DNA of 35,386 bases, from the NCBI GenBank assembly GCA_003645185.1, contig QNEL01000014.1, positions 1 through 35,386 of the forward strand, read 5' to 3'. Source of the DNA: Candidatus Parabeggiatoa sp. nov. 3 (GTDB taxonomy: Bacteria; Pseudomonadota; Gammaproteobacteria; Beggiatoales; Beggiatoaceae). The position numbers and the translations under genes are program-made. Numbering within the stretch: position 1 is the first letter of the stretch; every line of letters begins with the position of its first letter. The notes beneath the pieces were generated by a model. It ran no database searches. It was not told the DNA's origin and saw only the letters and a list, made by a program, of their open reading frames with translations. Positions 1 to 8,663 of this stretch are shown piece by piece.

Positions 1-215
1 CTGAGACGCGATTCTGAGACGCGATTCTGAGACGCACGCAGTGCGTCTCTACAGAATTATTTGATAATCGATGCCCTGTTGATTAATTGTAGAGACGCGA
101 TGCATCGCGTCTCTGGTAATATCACGATTATGAAACGCGATTATGAAACGCGATTCTGAGACGCGATGCATCGCGTTTCTACAGAATTATTTGATAATCG
201 ATGCCCTGTTGATTA
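1..215. repeat. GAGACGCGATGCATCGCGTCTC palindrome cluster with a 38-bp direct repeat
   Basis: The left edge is built from short units related to GAGACGCGAT and its complement, forming self-complementary stretches such as GATGCATC flanked by GAGACGC/GCGTCTC. A 38-base segment starting TCTACAGAATTATTTG occurs identically at 48-85 and 178-215. The same GAGACGCG/CGCGTCTC family reappears at the right edge (35210-35386). I see no reading frame that looks coding. This is a dispersed non-coding repeat family; its mobility is not shown by the sequence. Confidence 0.8.
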
Positions 216-742
216 TTTTGAGGGTGTTTTGAGTTTGATGATGCTCAAGATAATATCATCAAAATTGATTTTGAGATGAAATACACAGGGCCGATGCCCT
301 AACTCTTGCCTTAAACTTTGCAAGGTAAAAAACAGTTCGACATTTTGCGTTAAACAAAAAATAAAATAGTGTTAATAATCAATAAGTTAATTAACATCCT
401 CCACAGGGCTGGATACCGCCCTATTTTGCCCGGTGAGAGACAATAATTGTTCAAAAAAATACCATTTGGTTCAATTTTTTATCAAAATGCTTCAAAATAA
501 TAAGATAAGTTTATCAAAATAGCCCATTTTGGTTAACTTTTATAATTTTTTTGGCAACCCCAGGTTGCCACCTGGGGCTATGATCTCGCTACGCTCGGCA
601 ACGAAGTTTCACATTCAACCCCTACGGGGTTGTGCTTTTAAGATTTTTTTGATCGATTTGCTTTTGTAGTCCATCCAATCGCGAAAGCTTTTAAAAGTTT
701 AAATTGTGCCCGCGTGCAGTATAGTTAATTATAAATAACAAA
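216..742. other. AT-rich intergenic stretch with small GC-rich palindromes
   Basis: About 530 bases without a credible gene. It is AT-rich apart from two small self-complementary GC patches: GGCAACCCCAGG...CCTGGGGC near 552-577 and CAACCCCTACGGGGTTG near 617-633. A related phrase (AACCTGGGGTTGC) occurs before the gene at 20719, so this too is probably a dispersed repeat. No RNA gene or promoter could be supported. Confidence 0.5.
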
Positions 743-770
743 TAACTGATAACTGATAACTGATAACTGA
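743..770 (+). repeat. Four perfect TAACTGA heptamers
   Basis: TAACTGA is repeated four times without interruption. Abundant intergenic TAACTGA direct repeats are known from marine Beggiatoaceae genomes, so this array is one of the better clues to the source organism. Here it lies 3' of the minus-strand glycosyltransferase, next to a palindromic repeat. Related arrays are at 10490-10530, 16092-16115 and 35180-35213. Confidence 0.9.
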
Positions 771-780
771 TTTTCACATT

Positions 781-870
781 TCACGCAAAAGTTTCGCGAA
801 GCGAAACTTTTGCGTGAGCCGAAGGCCAGCGAAGCTAAATACAGTTTTGCGCGCAAAACTTTTGCGTGAA
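781..870. repeat. Palindromic repeat pair, TCACGCAAAAGTTTCGC type
   Basis: 781-817 is an inverted repeat with two perfect 17-base arms (TCACGCAAAAGTTTCGC and its complement) around GAA. It is followed by CCGAAGGCCAGCGAAGC and a second palindromic segment, GTTTTGCGCGCAAAAC, at 844-859. The whole composite is present in inverted orientation at about 10533-10618, so it is a dispersed repeat. Its position just past the stop codon of the glycosyltransferase at 880-3669 means it could end up in the mRNA tail, but there is no T-run of a normal terminator. Confidence 0.85.
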
Positions 871-879
871 ACTGATAAC

Positions 880-3669
880 CTACCACCACAGCTTCCACCA
901 TTTCTTGCGAGCTTGACTATAGTAAATGGAGTCTGAAGCGAGTCTAAAATCTTCGGCTTGTTTAGTTAAATGGGGGTTATAAAACGGATCTTTTTGCAAA
1001 ATGGCTCCCCAACGTTGTTTCATGTAGGCTTCTTCTTGGCGTAAACGGTTTTTCTTGGCTGCTGTATTTTCTAAGCCTCGGCTTTTGGATTCGTGGTGAT
1101 AAAAGGTGACGTGGGGTAGTACGACGTGACGTAAACCTTTGTTGAGTAGTTTGAGACAAAAATCGACATCGTTGAAGGCTATGGCGAGTTGTTCATCAAA
1201 ACCGTTGATTTGTTCCCAGAGTGTCCGTTTTATCATGAGACAAGCGCCTGTGATGGCGGAGTAATTCGATACGATGGCTAGGCGATTAAAATAGCCTGGG
1301 CTGTTGGCGGGAAAGTGTTTATGCCCATGATTCGCAATCCCGCCTAGGCCGCAAATCAGGCCGGCATGTTGAATGGTATTATCCTCTGGATACAATAACT
1401 TACAACCGACTGCGGCTATTTTTGGGTGTTGGGCAAACCCTATCATTTCTTGTAGCCAATTCGGGGGCCCTAAAACGGTTGTGTCGTTATTGAGCAATAG
1501 GATGATGTCACCGTTAGCGGCTTTGACACCGTGATTGACTAATTTGGAAAAATTAAAAGGGATGTCGTGTCGAGAAACTGTAAAAGCTTGGCCTAATTCT
1601 GCCTGATATTTTTCAAACAGGGCGAAAGTGATTGCGTTAGTGCTGCCATTATCAACGATAATGATTTCCCAGTTGGGGTAGGTGGTGAGGGTGCGAATGC
1701 TTTCAATACAGTGTGCCAGCATGGCCGCCATATCTTTAGTCGGTATGATTATACTGACGAGCGGTTGTTTTTGGACGGGGTAATGTAGGATGTGAGTTTG
1801 CGCGACAAGAGGATTGGGTGTGACGCGCCCTCCTAATCCTTCTCTATCCAAGGCTTGTTGAACGATTTCTAATGTCTTGGCTGGGTTAATGGCAATTGGA
1901 GCTTGCCGACGACGGTGATAAAGGATTTTTGGAATATGTTCAATACGCTGGGTTTGCTCGGTGAATCTCAATACCATATCCCATAAGTGCAGTTCATGCT
2001 GGGCTTTATAAAATAGATTGATTTGTTTGATGAAGTTGAGCCATTGCCCTCGATTGATTTGGTTTTTCAATAGCTTGGCGGCCCATTCTCCTAATGGTTG
2101 AGGGTGCCAGGTTTCACGCATTCCGCCGATTTCTTTTAATAAGCGGGTACGATAAACGCTCAATTGTCCGGTATATAGCTGTCCACAAACCATCTCAGGA
2201 GCCCATGCTGGCTTAAAATAAGGCTTATGAAAGCTTTCAAGATCGTTCATTTGATCTTCATCAGAGTACAGCATATCAATGGGTTGGGCAGCTTGATTAA
2301 TCTTTTTGGCGATTTCTAATAGTGCGTCTTCGCTTAAGACATCATCCGGCCACAAAAAAACGGTATAGTCGCCTGTGGCGAGTGCCAGTGCGGTATTGAT
2401 TTGGCTGGCGAGTGATTGTTCCGGTTGACTGTAGGCGAGTTTGATTTGATCGGGATAGCGGCGACAGTAGGTTTCAAGCCAGGTTTGATGGGTGTCAGTG
2501 ATCAGACAAAGTTCCCAGTGGGGATAGATTTGTTGCACTACGCTGTTTAAAGCGGCCTGTAAATACAATTCAAGCCCTGCCTCATTGATAGGCATCGTGA
2601 TAATCACGCTGATAAGCGGTAATGGTTTTTTCAGTAGTGCGCTTTTCAATTTGCGGGTTGAAGGCGAAACGTAGCTATAATGGCTTAGCTTGTCTTTTAT
2701 GATTTCTTTTATTAACCATACAAATAGAATGTTTTTTTGGTTGTCGGCATCGGGGGAGTGGAGTTGACAAAAATAGCGGCCGGGCAATATGGGCTGATCT
2801 AAGACAAATTCTGTCCATTGGCCATCAATTACAGTTGCGCCTTTGAGCGAAGCAACGGCGAATAATTCAATTGTATCAGTGTGTTGTGCAAAAAGAGATA
2901 AGACTAATTGACATTGATTGATCCGGCCGCCAGTGCCGAGTTTCAAAAAAACGCGGGTAATGGTTTGGCTATCGGCCTCTAAATCTATCTGCCATTGCAG
3001 GATTTTTCCACGCAGGAGTGGCAACTTTGTGACTATCACTGGGTTGGCAGTGGGTGATAGGCACATTGCTGGCATTAGACTATAAGGATATAAATCAATG
3101 AGGGTGTCGGGTAAAACCGGGTGTTCACTGGTTAGCCAGAGAAACAAGGTATTGTTTTGATTATCGGCATCGGGGGAGGTGAGTTGACAAATATAGTGGC
3201 CGGGTAACAAGGGCCGCTCTAATTTGAAATCGGCCCATTGATTATCTTGTTGTGCTGTTGTGCCATCAAACTGAGTTGTGGCGATTAAAGTCTGTCTATC
3301 TTGTTGTTTTTCAAAGAAAGAGAGTTGTAAATGACAGTGATTGATTCTGCCACCCGTACCGAGTTTGAGGGCAATAACCGATAGAGGTGGGTTATCGGCC
3401 GCTAATTTGAGAGGCCATTGTAGGGTTTTGCCGTTGAGGATGGGAATAGAAACTTGTATGGCTTGGTTGACTTGCTCGGCGGTTGATCGGGCCAGCATGG
3501 GCTTTAAACCGTAATCGTGCAAATCTAGGCGCGGTTCTGGCAAAAAAACGAGGTGGGTAGTTGTTTGTGCGATCACTCGACAGAGTTTTTCTAGCGAAAC
3601 CGTTTGGGTTGCTGTGAGTCTGTGATCAAAGTGTTTTGATAAGCGTTGGGAATTTTTTTTAGAAGACAT
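880..3669 (-). CDS. Two-domain GT2 glycosyltransferase with duplicated N-terminal module
   Basis: A 929-residue protein expected to transfer sugars onto a surface glycan in the cytoplasm. Residues about 75-182 and 213-321 are a tandem duplication: both copies contain LKLGTGGRIN, a polar Cys/Leu strand, a LPG turn and SPDADNQ. Two GT-A domains follow. The first (about 350-590) opens with PLISVIITMP and has PDD at 441-443 and SDEDQM at 469-474; relative to relatives it seems to carry an insertion of roughly 40 residues around 525-560. The second (about 636-900) has VSIIIPTKD, VDNGST and NNDT at 727-730. No transmembrane segment is evident. The module recurs once in the glycosyltransferase at 17037. 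ATG start; the Shine-Dalgarno is weak. The family assignment is safe; donor and acceptor are unknown. Confidence 0.9.
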   Translation of the reverse strand: MSSKKNSQRLSKHFDHRLTATQTVSLEKLCRVIAQTTTHLVFLPEPRLDLHDYGLKPMLARSTAEQVNQAIQVSIPILNGKTLQWPLKLAADNPPLSVIALKLGTGGRINHCHLQLSFFEKQQDRQTLIATTQFDGTTAQQDNQWADFKLERPLLPGHYICQLTSPDADNQNNTLFLWLTSEHPVLPDTLIDLYPYSLMPAMCLSPTANPVIVTKLPLLRGKILQWQIDLEADSQTITRVFLKLGTGGRINQCQLVLSLFAQHTDTIELFAVASLKGATVIDGQWTEFVLDQPILPGRYFCQLHSPDADNQKNILFVWLIKEIIKDKLSHYSYVSPSTRKLKSALLKKPLPLISVIITMPINEAGLELYLQAALNSVVQQIYPHWELCLITDTHQTWLETYCRRYPDQIKLAYSQPEQSLASQINTALALATGDYTVFLWPDDVLSEDALLEIAKKINQAAQPIDMLYSDEDQMNDLESFHKPYFKPAWAPEMVCGQLYTGQLSVYRTRLLKEIGGMRETWHPQPLGEWAAKLLKNQINRGQWLNFIKQINLFYKAQHELHLWDMVLRFTEQTQRIEHIPKILYHRRRQAPIAINPAKTLEIVQQALDREGLGGRVTPNPLVAQTHILHYPVQKQPLVSIIIPTKDMAAMLAHCIESIRTLTTYPNWEIIIVDNGSTNAITFALFEKYQAELGQAFTVSRHDIPFNFSKLVNHGVKAANGDIILLLNNDTTVLGPPNWLQEMIGFAQHPKIAAVGCKLLYPEDNTIQHAGLICGLGGIANHGHKHFPANSPGYFNRLAIVSNYSAITGACLMIKRTLWEQINGFDEQLAIAFNDVDFCLKLLNKGLRHVVLPHVTFYHHESKSRGLENTAAKKNRLRQEEAYMKQRWGAILQKDPFYNPHLTKQAEDFRLASDSIYYSQARKKWWKLWW

Positions 3670-3681
3670 GGTTCACCGGTT

Positions 3682-3782
3682 TAGTACAGCGGATTAACGG
3701 ACTAAACGGATTGTTTCAAGGTTGATTGAACTCTCACAGGTGGGTGGAACAAATCCGTTTATACCGTAAATCCGTTGTACTA
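3682..3782. repeat. Long imperfect inverted repeat upstream of the glycosyltransferase
   Basis: Arms at about 3682-3714 and 3750-3782 begin/end with TAGTACA-CGGATT and contain AAACGGATT; they pair over about 32 bases with a handful of mismatches, around a 35-base centre. It sits directly upstream of the ATG of the minus-strand glycosyltransferase, so it would be in its 5' leader. It is either a degenerate mobile element or a leader hairpin. Confidence 0.65.
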
Positions 3783-3818
3783 GGGATGTTGTAGGAGGGA
3801 TAGGAAATTTGGGAAAGA

Positions 3819-3840
3819 GGGCAATCACAAGGGATTGCCC
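3819..3840 (-). terminator. Hairpin after the 197-residue gene, possible weak terminator
   Basis: GGGCAATC and GATTGCCC form a perfect 8-base stem with a six-base loop, 20 bases past the stop codon of the minus-strand gene 3860-4453. On the minus strand it is followed by TCTTTCCC, a poor T-tract, so termination is uncertain. The sequence resembles the common GGGCAATCCCTTGTG-type dispersed repeat of this genome. Confidence 0.35.
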
Positions 3841-3859
3841 CTACAAACAAGGGTTTAGG

Positions 3860-4453
3860 CTATAGCAGAAGTTTTTTGCGTTCAATATGGAACAAATGCA
3901 CAAAGCGATCACCCTGCTTTTTCCACCACTGAGGCAGTGTGGATTTGATCGTTTTATTCCCCACAATCGCTGCTATACGGGGTGGCAGAGCATCACTGGA
4001 AACCAAGATCAACACTTTGTATTGATTATTTTGCTCATTAATCACCTTAGTGATTTGCCACTTTTGAAATCTGCTCTTGTCCTTAAAACTTTGGATGTAG
4101 TCAACTTCATTTAATTCCCCAATTCTGCAACCTTCCCAGCTTTCAAAACCGCGCAGGGTTTTAAAGTCTTCTTCTTGCCGAGCAGTTATGTATTCTCCCA
4201 CCGTGTCTTTCAGAAGGGCTATTTCCGCTTCGTTAAGCGATGGTTCTTCTGGCTCTACTTCTTGAAGGGCCGTTTCTGCATCCTTGTTAGGCGATTTTTT
4301 TTCTGGAACGACAGTCTCCTGTTGAACGGCAGGTTGTGGCATTGTTTCAGCCGGTATGGGTGTCGCTTCATCGGCAACACAAGGATTAAACAATAGGCTG
4401 ATGCCTATACAAAAACTACCCATAATAGGTAGAGGCGTTGTCATTTTTGTCAT
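3860..4453 (-). CDS. Exported protein of unknown function, NTF2-like C-terminal half
   Basis: A 197-residue protein. A signal peptide covers about residues 1-27 (hydrophobic GSFCIGISLLF, then CVADEA). A low-complexity Glu/Pro/Ala linker runs to about 70. The C-terminal region (about 75-190) begins EAEIALLKDTVGEYITARQ and resembles the accessory NTF2/SnoaL-like domains that sit behind transpeptidase or peptidase domains in related bacteria; that comparison is from memory and weak. No catalytic motif is visible. The first ATG was taken; AAGGA lies about 13 bases upstream, and a second ATG three codons later is possible. It stands alone between two repeats. Confidence 0.7.
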   Translation of the reverse strand: MTKMTTPLPIMGSFCIGISLLFNPCVADEATPIPAETMPQPAVQQETVVPEKKSPNKDAETALQEVEPEEPSLNEAEIALLKDTVGEYITARQEEDFKTLRGFESWEGCRIGELNEVDYIQSFKDKSRFQKWQITKVINEQNNQYKVLILVSSDALPPRIAAIVGNKTIKSTLPQWWKKQGDRFVHLFHIERKKLLL

Positions 4454-4555
4454 CTGATAAACCTATTCCTTGTTAATTGAAAAAAAGAGTTTGTTACGAA
4501 ATTGATAAACAAGTGTAGTGATCAACAAAATGTTAAACGGAAAATGCTGATTTAT

Positions 4556-4692
4556 GGCCTGATTTACACTGATTGATAATCAGCACAATCCGTGTTCTTT
4601 GCCCGTTTTTAATCAGCGTTTCACGCGCGCGGTGAAGCGAAGCTTCACGACGCGCGTGAAAATCATGATAATCATGACAATCAGCGTTCTAT
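4556..4692. mobile_element. Partial MITE-like element containing a nested palindrome
   Basis: It contains GATTTACACTGATT at the left and ends with AATCAGCGTTCTAT at 4679-4692, the terminal sequence shared with elements at 6146-6263, 16189-16343, 22355-22389 and 30818-30860. The interior is interrupted at AATCAGCG by the palindrome 4619-4661. A clear left terminal repeat is not preserved. It has no coding capacity. Confidence 0.6.
4619..4661. repeat. TTTCACGC-type palindrome inside the MITE-like element
   Basis: Arms TTTCACGCGCG...GTGAAGC and GCTTCAC...CGCGCGTGAAA pair around a GAA loop, with a small two-base internal mismatch. The ends TTTCACGC/GCGTGAAA are those of the dispersed palindrome family of this window. 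Confidence 0.75.
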
Positions 4693-4700
4693 TTTGTAAA

Positions 4701-4727
4701 TAAAAAGCCCCTTTGCTTTGGGGCTTG
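4701..4727 (-). terminator. Rho-independent terminator of the PKD-protein gene
   Basis: On the minus strand AAGCCCC and GGGGCTT form a perfect stem with an eight-base loop, followed by a TTTATTT tract. It lies about 30 bases after the stop codon of the gene at 4756-5886, the classic place and form for an intrinsic terminator. Confidence 0.8.
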
Positions 4728-4755
4728 TAATTAATAGAATGAGTCAGGCCGTTTT

Positions 4756-5886
4756 TTATTTAACCACTTCAAATTGAAGCGGTGTGCCTTCATTGAAGAC
4801 AAACGGACCATTATTCTCAACAACATGGTAAATGATATAAATATCAAATTTACCTACCAAATCTCCAAACTGACCACTGAAGATATCATCAATATTTACT
4901 ATCTCTGTCAATATCAGGGATTGAACTAAAGGCCAAGGTTGAGGTGAACTTGGCCCACCCCAAGGTTCAAAATTATAGTCAATATTCCCATTTTTTAAGA
5001 GCCATTGTTCTGAACCTGATGGATAATTGACCGCGACAAGTATATCAGCCGGCTTGTTTATATGGGCAAAGGCCACTTTGATACTGGCCTGAATCTTGAC
5101 ATTATCAGAACTGCGAATGAGTGAGTTATTACGCAAAAATGAACTGTCAAGCAAGACACCGCCGTAAAACGATGCCCCTTGAGATGTAACCAATAAAGGA
5201 CTTGTTGGTGAAGGGGTTACTACTGCGGCTGGAGAAACCGTAATATATTTTGAGCTACTGGCCGTTTTGCCTAGATTATCACGTACTGTCAGGGTAATGG
5301 TATAGCTGCCCGCTTGAGTAAAAGTCGCAGAGGAATAGGAACCTGATGGCGTTGTGGAAATAGGGGGACTTATCTGCCATTGGTAAGCCGCAATCCTCGC
5401 ACCACTGGTAGTAGCCCGAGAGGCCGCTGCATTTAACGTAACAGGTAAAGGTGCTGTTCCAGAAGACTGGGAAATAGTGAAGCTGGCAACCGGCGCTGTG
5501 GATGGTGTAGGGGTAGTCCCTGGATCCGTACCACTACTCCCCTTTGATAACGCTGTAATCGTTTGTCTTGTGGTATCTTGGTTTCCTAAACTATCTGTTA
5601 CAGTCAAAGTGATGGTGTACGTACCAAGCGTAAAATAATGCATTTGTTGCATGTTGAGGGGCAACATAAACTGCTTATCACTGCTTATCCATTTATAGTC
5701 AGTGATGCTTGCTCCCGGAGATGGCTGCGAGCCTCTTGCGTCTAATGCAACGTATAATGGTACGGGCCCTGAAGTTGGCTGGGCAATAAAGCTGGCTTTG
5801 ATAGCATAAACGGTGGGTGTCAATACAAAATATAAGACTAGTAATGTGACCCATTGCCGGTAGGCACTTTGATTAAATAATGGCAT
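4756..5886 (-). CDS. Exported protein with two PKD domains
   Basis: A 376-residue protein from the ATG at 5886; this start is preferred over an upstream TTG because AGGA is seven bases ahead of it. Residues about 1-29 are a signal peptide (hydrophobic VTLLVLYFVLTP, cleavage near VYA). Two PKD beta-sandwich repeats follow: the first about 30-110 with GPVPLYVALDARGS and GTYTITLTVTDSLGN, the second about 133-220 with GTAPLPVTLNAAAS and GSYTITLTVRDNLGK. They are separated by a Pro/Thr/Gly linker. The last 150 residues are a further beta-rich domain that I do not recognise. PKD repeats usually act as extracellular spacers or glycan/protein-binding units. Monocistronic, ending at the terminator 4701-4727. 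Confidence 0.85.
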   Translation of the reverse strand: MPLFNQSAYRQWVTLLVLYFVLTPTVYAIKASFIAQPTSGPVPLYVALDARGSQPSPGASITDYKWISSDKQFMLPLNMQQMHYFTLGTYTITLTVTDSLGNQDTTRQTITALSKGSSGTDPGTTPTPSTAPVASFTISQSSGTAPLPVTLNAAASRATTSGARIAAYQWQISPPISTTPSGSYSSATFTQAGSYTITLTVRDNLGKTASSSKYITVSPAAVVTPSPTSPLLVTSQGASFYGGVLLDSSFLRNNSLIRSSDNVKIQASIKVAFAHINKPADILVAVNYPSGSEQWLLKNGNIDYNFEPWGGPSSPQPWPLVQSLILTEIVNIDDIFSGQFGDLVGKFDIYIIYHVVENNGPFVFNEGTPLQFEVVK

Positions 5887-6145
5887 TGGCAATTCCTGTA
5901 ATGATTTTTAAAGAAGGGTTGAGTTGGATGGCATATCGAAAAATTCCCTATCCAAAAAAAATCACGAATGGTGAATTTTGAGAAAAGCTGACATTCAAAA
6001 AGCGAATGGTGACTTTTGAAGTGTGAATGGCGACTGGTAGAGGCCATTAAGAGAAGCGTTTTTTGATTCAAAGAGGTTTTGAGTTTGAGATAGACTTTTG
6101 AGAGTAGTGGGGGCAGAAAGGTGATGGTGGTTTGAATTAAAAGTA
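5887..6145. other. Intergenic region with imperfect GAATGGTGA repeats
   Basis: About 260 bases between the PKD gene and a MITE-like element. Around 5962-6035 the phrase GAATGG(T/C)GA(A/C)TTTTGA is repeated imperfectly three times. It contains the leader of the PKD gene; no promoter is clear enough to call. Confidence 0.4.
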
Positions 6146-6263
6146 GATAGAACGCTGATTAACACAGATTAAATTAGCGTTTCACGCAAAAGGCTCAAAA
6201 AAACGTTTGCGTGAAACAGAAGGATCGTTACGCTAAAATCATGACAAGAATCAGTGTTCTATC
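6146..6263. mobile_element. 118-bp MITE-like element with 15-bp terminal inverted repeats
   Basis: The ends GATAGAACGCTGATT (6146-6160) and AATCAGTGTTCTATC (6249-6263) are inverted repeats with one mismatch. The interior contains AATTAGCG followed by a TTTCACGC...GCGTGAAAC hairpin at about 6179-6220, then AAAATCATGAC. There is no open reading frame, which fits a non-autonomous element. Related copies or ends are at 4556, 16189, 22355 and 30818. Confidence 0.75.
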
Positions 6264-6288
6264 ATATCACCTTTATGCCTTACTACCG

Positions 6289-6310
6289 GGGCGAACAGCT
6301 CAGTTCGCCC
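6289..6310. repeat. GGGCGAAC/GTTCGCCC hairpin past the 646-residue gene
   Basis: A perfect 8-base stem with a six-base loop, about 50 bases after the stop codon of the minus-strand gene 6361-8301. It lacks a T-tract on that strand, so it is better called a stable mRNA-end hairpin or small repeat than an intrinsic terminator. Confidence 0.5.
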
Positions 6311-6360
6311 TAGCCTAACTAGAAATAATGGCATTGATGGGTAGAGGGAGAATACCGGTT

Positions 6361-8301
6361 CTACCGGCTGCAATTCAACACTCTCCAATGGGCCATTTCC
6401 CCAGAATTCATTTCATAACCATAGAGAAGGGTCGGCCAACTATATCTGTTACGGAATTGATGCTCAGCATCAACAACCGAATCGTTATTTCTTGGCGTAA
6501 ATACCGCTCTTCCGCTCGTGAACGCAGCCACATCCGCAGAATAACGGGCTTTGACATCCGAAATACTAAAGGTGCCACAGCAATCTGCCAAGTTCAAGTC
6601 CCCAGTTGATCCACTCGTGGTGGTCAAACATTCTGGACCAATCGCAGGTGACACACATTGTCCCCGACTGATAGTCGCGCCACCAGCAGTGCGTTCCTCT
6701 GTATCCCACACTTCAAGGGCAAAAGTCTTAGGCATTTGCACAAGGGCTTGTGCTGCTGCTCTAATGTAGCCAGCAAGATTGGTTTCAAGGTAGTAATCAG
6801 CACGTTCACCATAGAAGAACTTCGTGAAACTCCAGCTATGAAACCACGTTTGTAAACTGCCAGATTCGCCAACCGCTACTGCACCAGCCCCATCAAAATA
6901 GAAGCCACTACAATATTGGCCGCCCACACGCACAGCCTCTTCAACTTCGGCAATACTGTTTATCCCCGATCTATCAATAACCCGTCTATCAAAATCATCG
7001 ATTTCAAGGTTTAGGGCATTGCCAGTTACCTCATTACCAAAACGGAAAATGCCCGTACCTGCTGTCCAACGGAGATTGACTGGCAGAATGAGACCCGTTG
7101 AAGCTTCTCTGTCGACGGTACCATAAACATTATTAATACCATTGATTGCAAAACGTGACAAATTATAATCGTCACCATCAGCTAAGGTGGGGCCCCAAGT
7201 GTTGTTAAAACTAATAAGACTTTCATACCGGAGACTCCCCGGCATTGGATTGAACGGATCGGGTCCTTCTTCTTGGAAGCCATAGATGTAATCCCCATGT
7301 GGACTTATACCTATAGGAGATGCCGCCCCATTTTCATTATGAACAATAACCCCTCGGTTGGTGCCCACCAACACTGGGTTATCAACGTCCAGACTGTTCC
7401 CATTCACGTCGATGCGGTAGTTATCAATACGATGGTCTGTACCAGTGGTACGGAAATTAGCTATCACAGGCGCATTATATGCCAGACCGGTATCCTGCCC
7501 TACCTTGGAGACCACAGCAAAACCCGATAACACATTAGGCACATCCCTTAAACCACGATTACCTACCCACACCGGATCCGTGAAAGTGGGCGCAACGACA
7601 TCAAATTGGTTGGTAAAACGTTGCCCTTCAGCATTACTCCATTTCCAGGCAGTGGTGCCACGATGAGACATAAATTCAGTTTGGTAAGGTGCCCATTGCC
7701 CAGGATCGCCACTCAATAAAATGTTCATCATGTTATGATCCATACCATCCAGTACGGCTTCACCGATGAATTCAATATACCCCTGTTGTTTTTGGAGTTC
7801 AATCTTGTCTTCTGTCAGAATCGCATTAGCTTCAGGTATTAAGCCATAACTTGGATCCATACACGGCCAATGCTTCTCACCGTCTGTTCCTTCACAATGC
7901 GAGGTAGGTAAATCCATATCACCCTGATCTGCCATTTCAACCAAACCGGTGTATTGGAAGTTCTTGATATCCAAACTTTGATCCAATTCCCACTCACCAT
8001 CACCATCAATGTCAGCTATACGGAAGACAAACACATCTCCAGGTGACAAAATGATGTCAAAGTCACGCAACTCAGCACACCATGCCGCGCCCCGGAAACG
8101 CAAATGGCCTTGAATCCATAAAGGCGAGTCATTCGTGATAGTATAGTAATTTTCCCATCCTTCAGAACCATTATAATAAGGGAACAGAACAACATCACCT
8201 TTACCACCGTGTTGGAATTCCATCACAGCATTGGCTTGTGATGCTACTCCTAAACTTAACGCTACACCGACAGCTACGGCAAGCTTCTTCATTTTCTTCA
8301 T
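6361..8301 (-). CDS. Exported Cys-rich protein of unknown function with a DxDxD motif
   Basis: A 646-residue protein with a textbook signal peptide (MKKMKKLAVAVGVALSLGVA, cleavage after ANA). The mature part starts VMEFQHGGKGDVVLFPYYNG. An acidic loop IADIDGDGEWELD near residues 93-105 resembles a calcium-binding DxDxDG loop. About ten cysteines are scattered through the mature protein (for example HCEGTDG...PCMD, GQCVSP, ADCCG, and a C-terminal NCSR), consistent with disulfides in an exported protein. No enzyme motif is visible. GAGGA nine bases ahead supports this ATG. I believe similar uncharacterised proteins occur in other sulfur bacteria but cannot name a family; a surface or sheath structural role is only a guess. 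Confidence 0.8.
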   Translation of the reverse strand: MKKMKKLAVAVGVALSLGVASQANAVMEFQHGGKGDVVLFPYYNGSEGWENYYTITNDSPLWIQGHLRFRGAAWCAELRDFDIILSPGDVFVFRIADIDGDGEWELDQSLDIKNFQYTGLVEMADQGDMDLPTSHCEGTDGEKHWPCMDPSYGLIPEANAILTEDKIELQKQQGYIEFIGEAVLDGMDHNMMNILLSGDPGQWAPYQTEFMSHRGTTAWKWSNAEGQRFTNQFDVVAPTFTDPVWVGNRGLRDVPNVLSGFAVVSKVGQDTGLAYNAPVIANFRTTGTDHRIDNYRIDVNGNSLDVDNPVLVGTNRGVIVHNENGAASPIGISPHGDYIYGFQEEGPDPFNPMPGSLRYESLISFNNTWGPTLADGDDYNLSRFAINGINNVYGTVDREASTGLILPVNLRWTAGTGIFRFGNEVTGNALNLEIDDFDRRVIDRSGINSIAEVEEAVRVGGQYCSGFYFDGAGAVAVGESGSLQTWFHSWSFTKFFYGERADYYLETNLAGYIRAAAQALVQMPKTFALEVWDTEERTAGGATISRGQCVSPAIGPECLTTTSGSTGDLNLADCCGTFSISDVKARYSADVAAFTSGRAVFTPRNNDSVVDAEHQFRNRYSWPTLLYGYEMNSGEMAHWRVLNCSR

Positions 8302-8663
8302 ATTACGAAGTCCTCTTTACAATGTATCAATTAAATCAATTAATCACATCAATAGTCAATTATCAATGATCTGTTATCAAATTATCAATGATCTGTTATC
8401 AATGATCAGTTATTTAAATCACCTATCCGTTTTCAAATCCGAGAGCCGCAAACAGACGCTTTACGACGGTTTATAATACCAGGCCCATTTATATTAATAA
8501 ATCTTATCGAATTAGACTTTTAAATCAATCTCTAAATAAATAAATACTACTGCCTTCATAACAATCATTCTAAATGATGGTTTTGAAGAAAACAAGTTTT
8601 GTTGAATATTTCAATGAGGTAACTCAAAAAAATTAATATACCAATGAAGATTATGGTGTTGGT
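8302..8663. other. Upstream region of the 646-residue gene with ATCAATGATCTGTT repeats
   Basis: Very AT-rich, presumably holding the promoter of the exported-protein gene. Between 8356 and 8408 the phrase TTATCAATGATCTGTTATCA recurs two to three times. No clean -35/-10 pair could be called. Confidence 0.4.
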
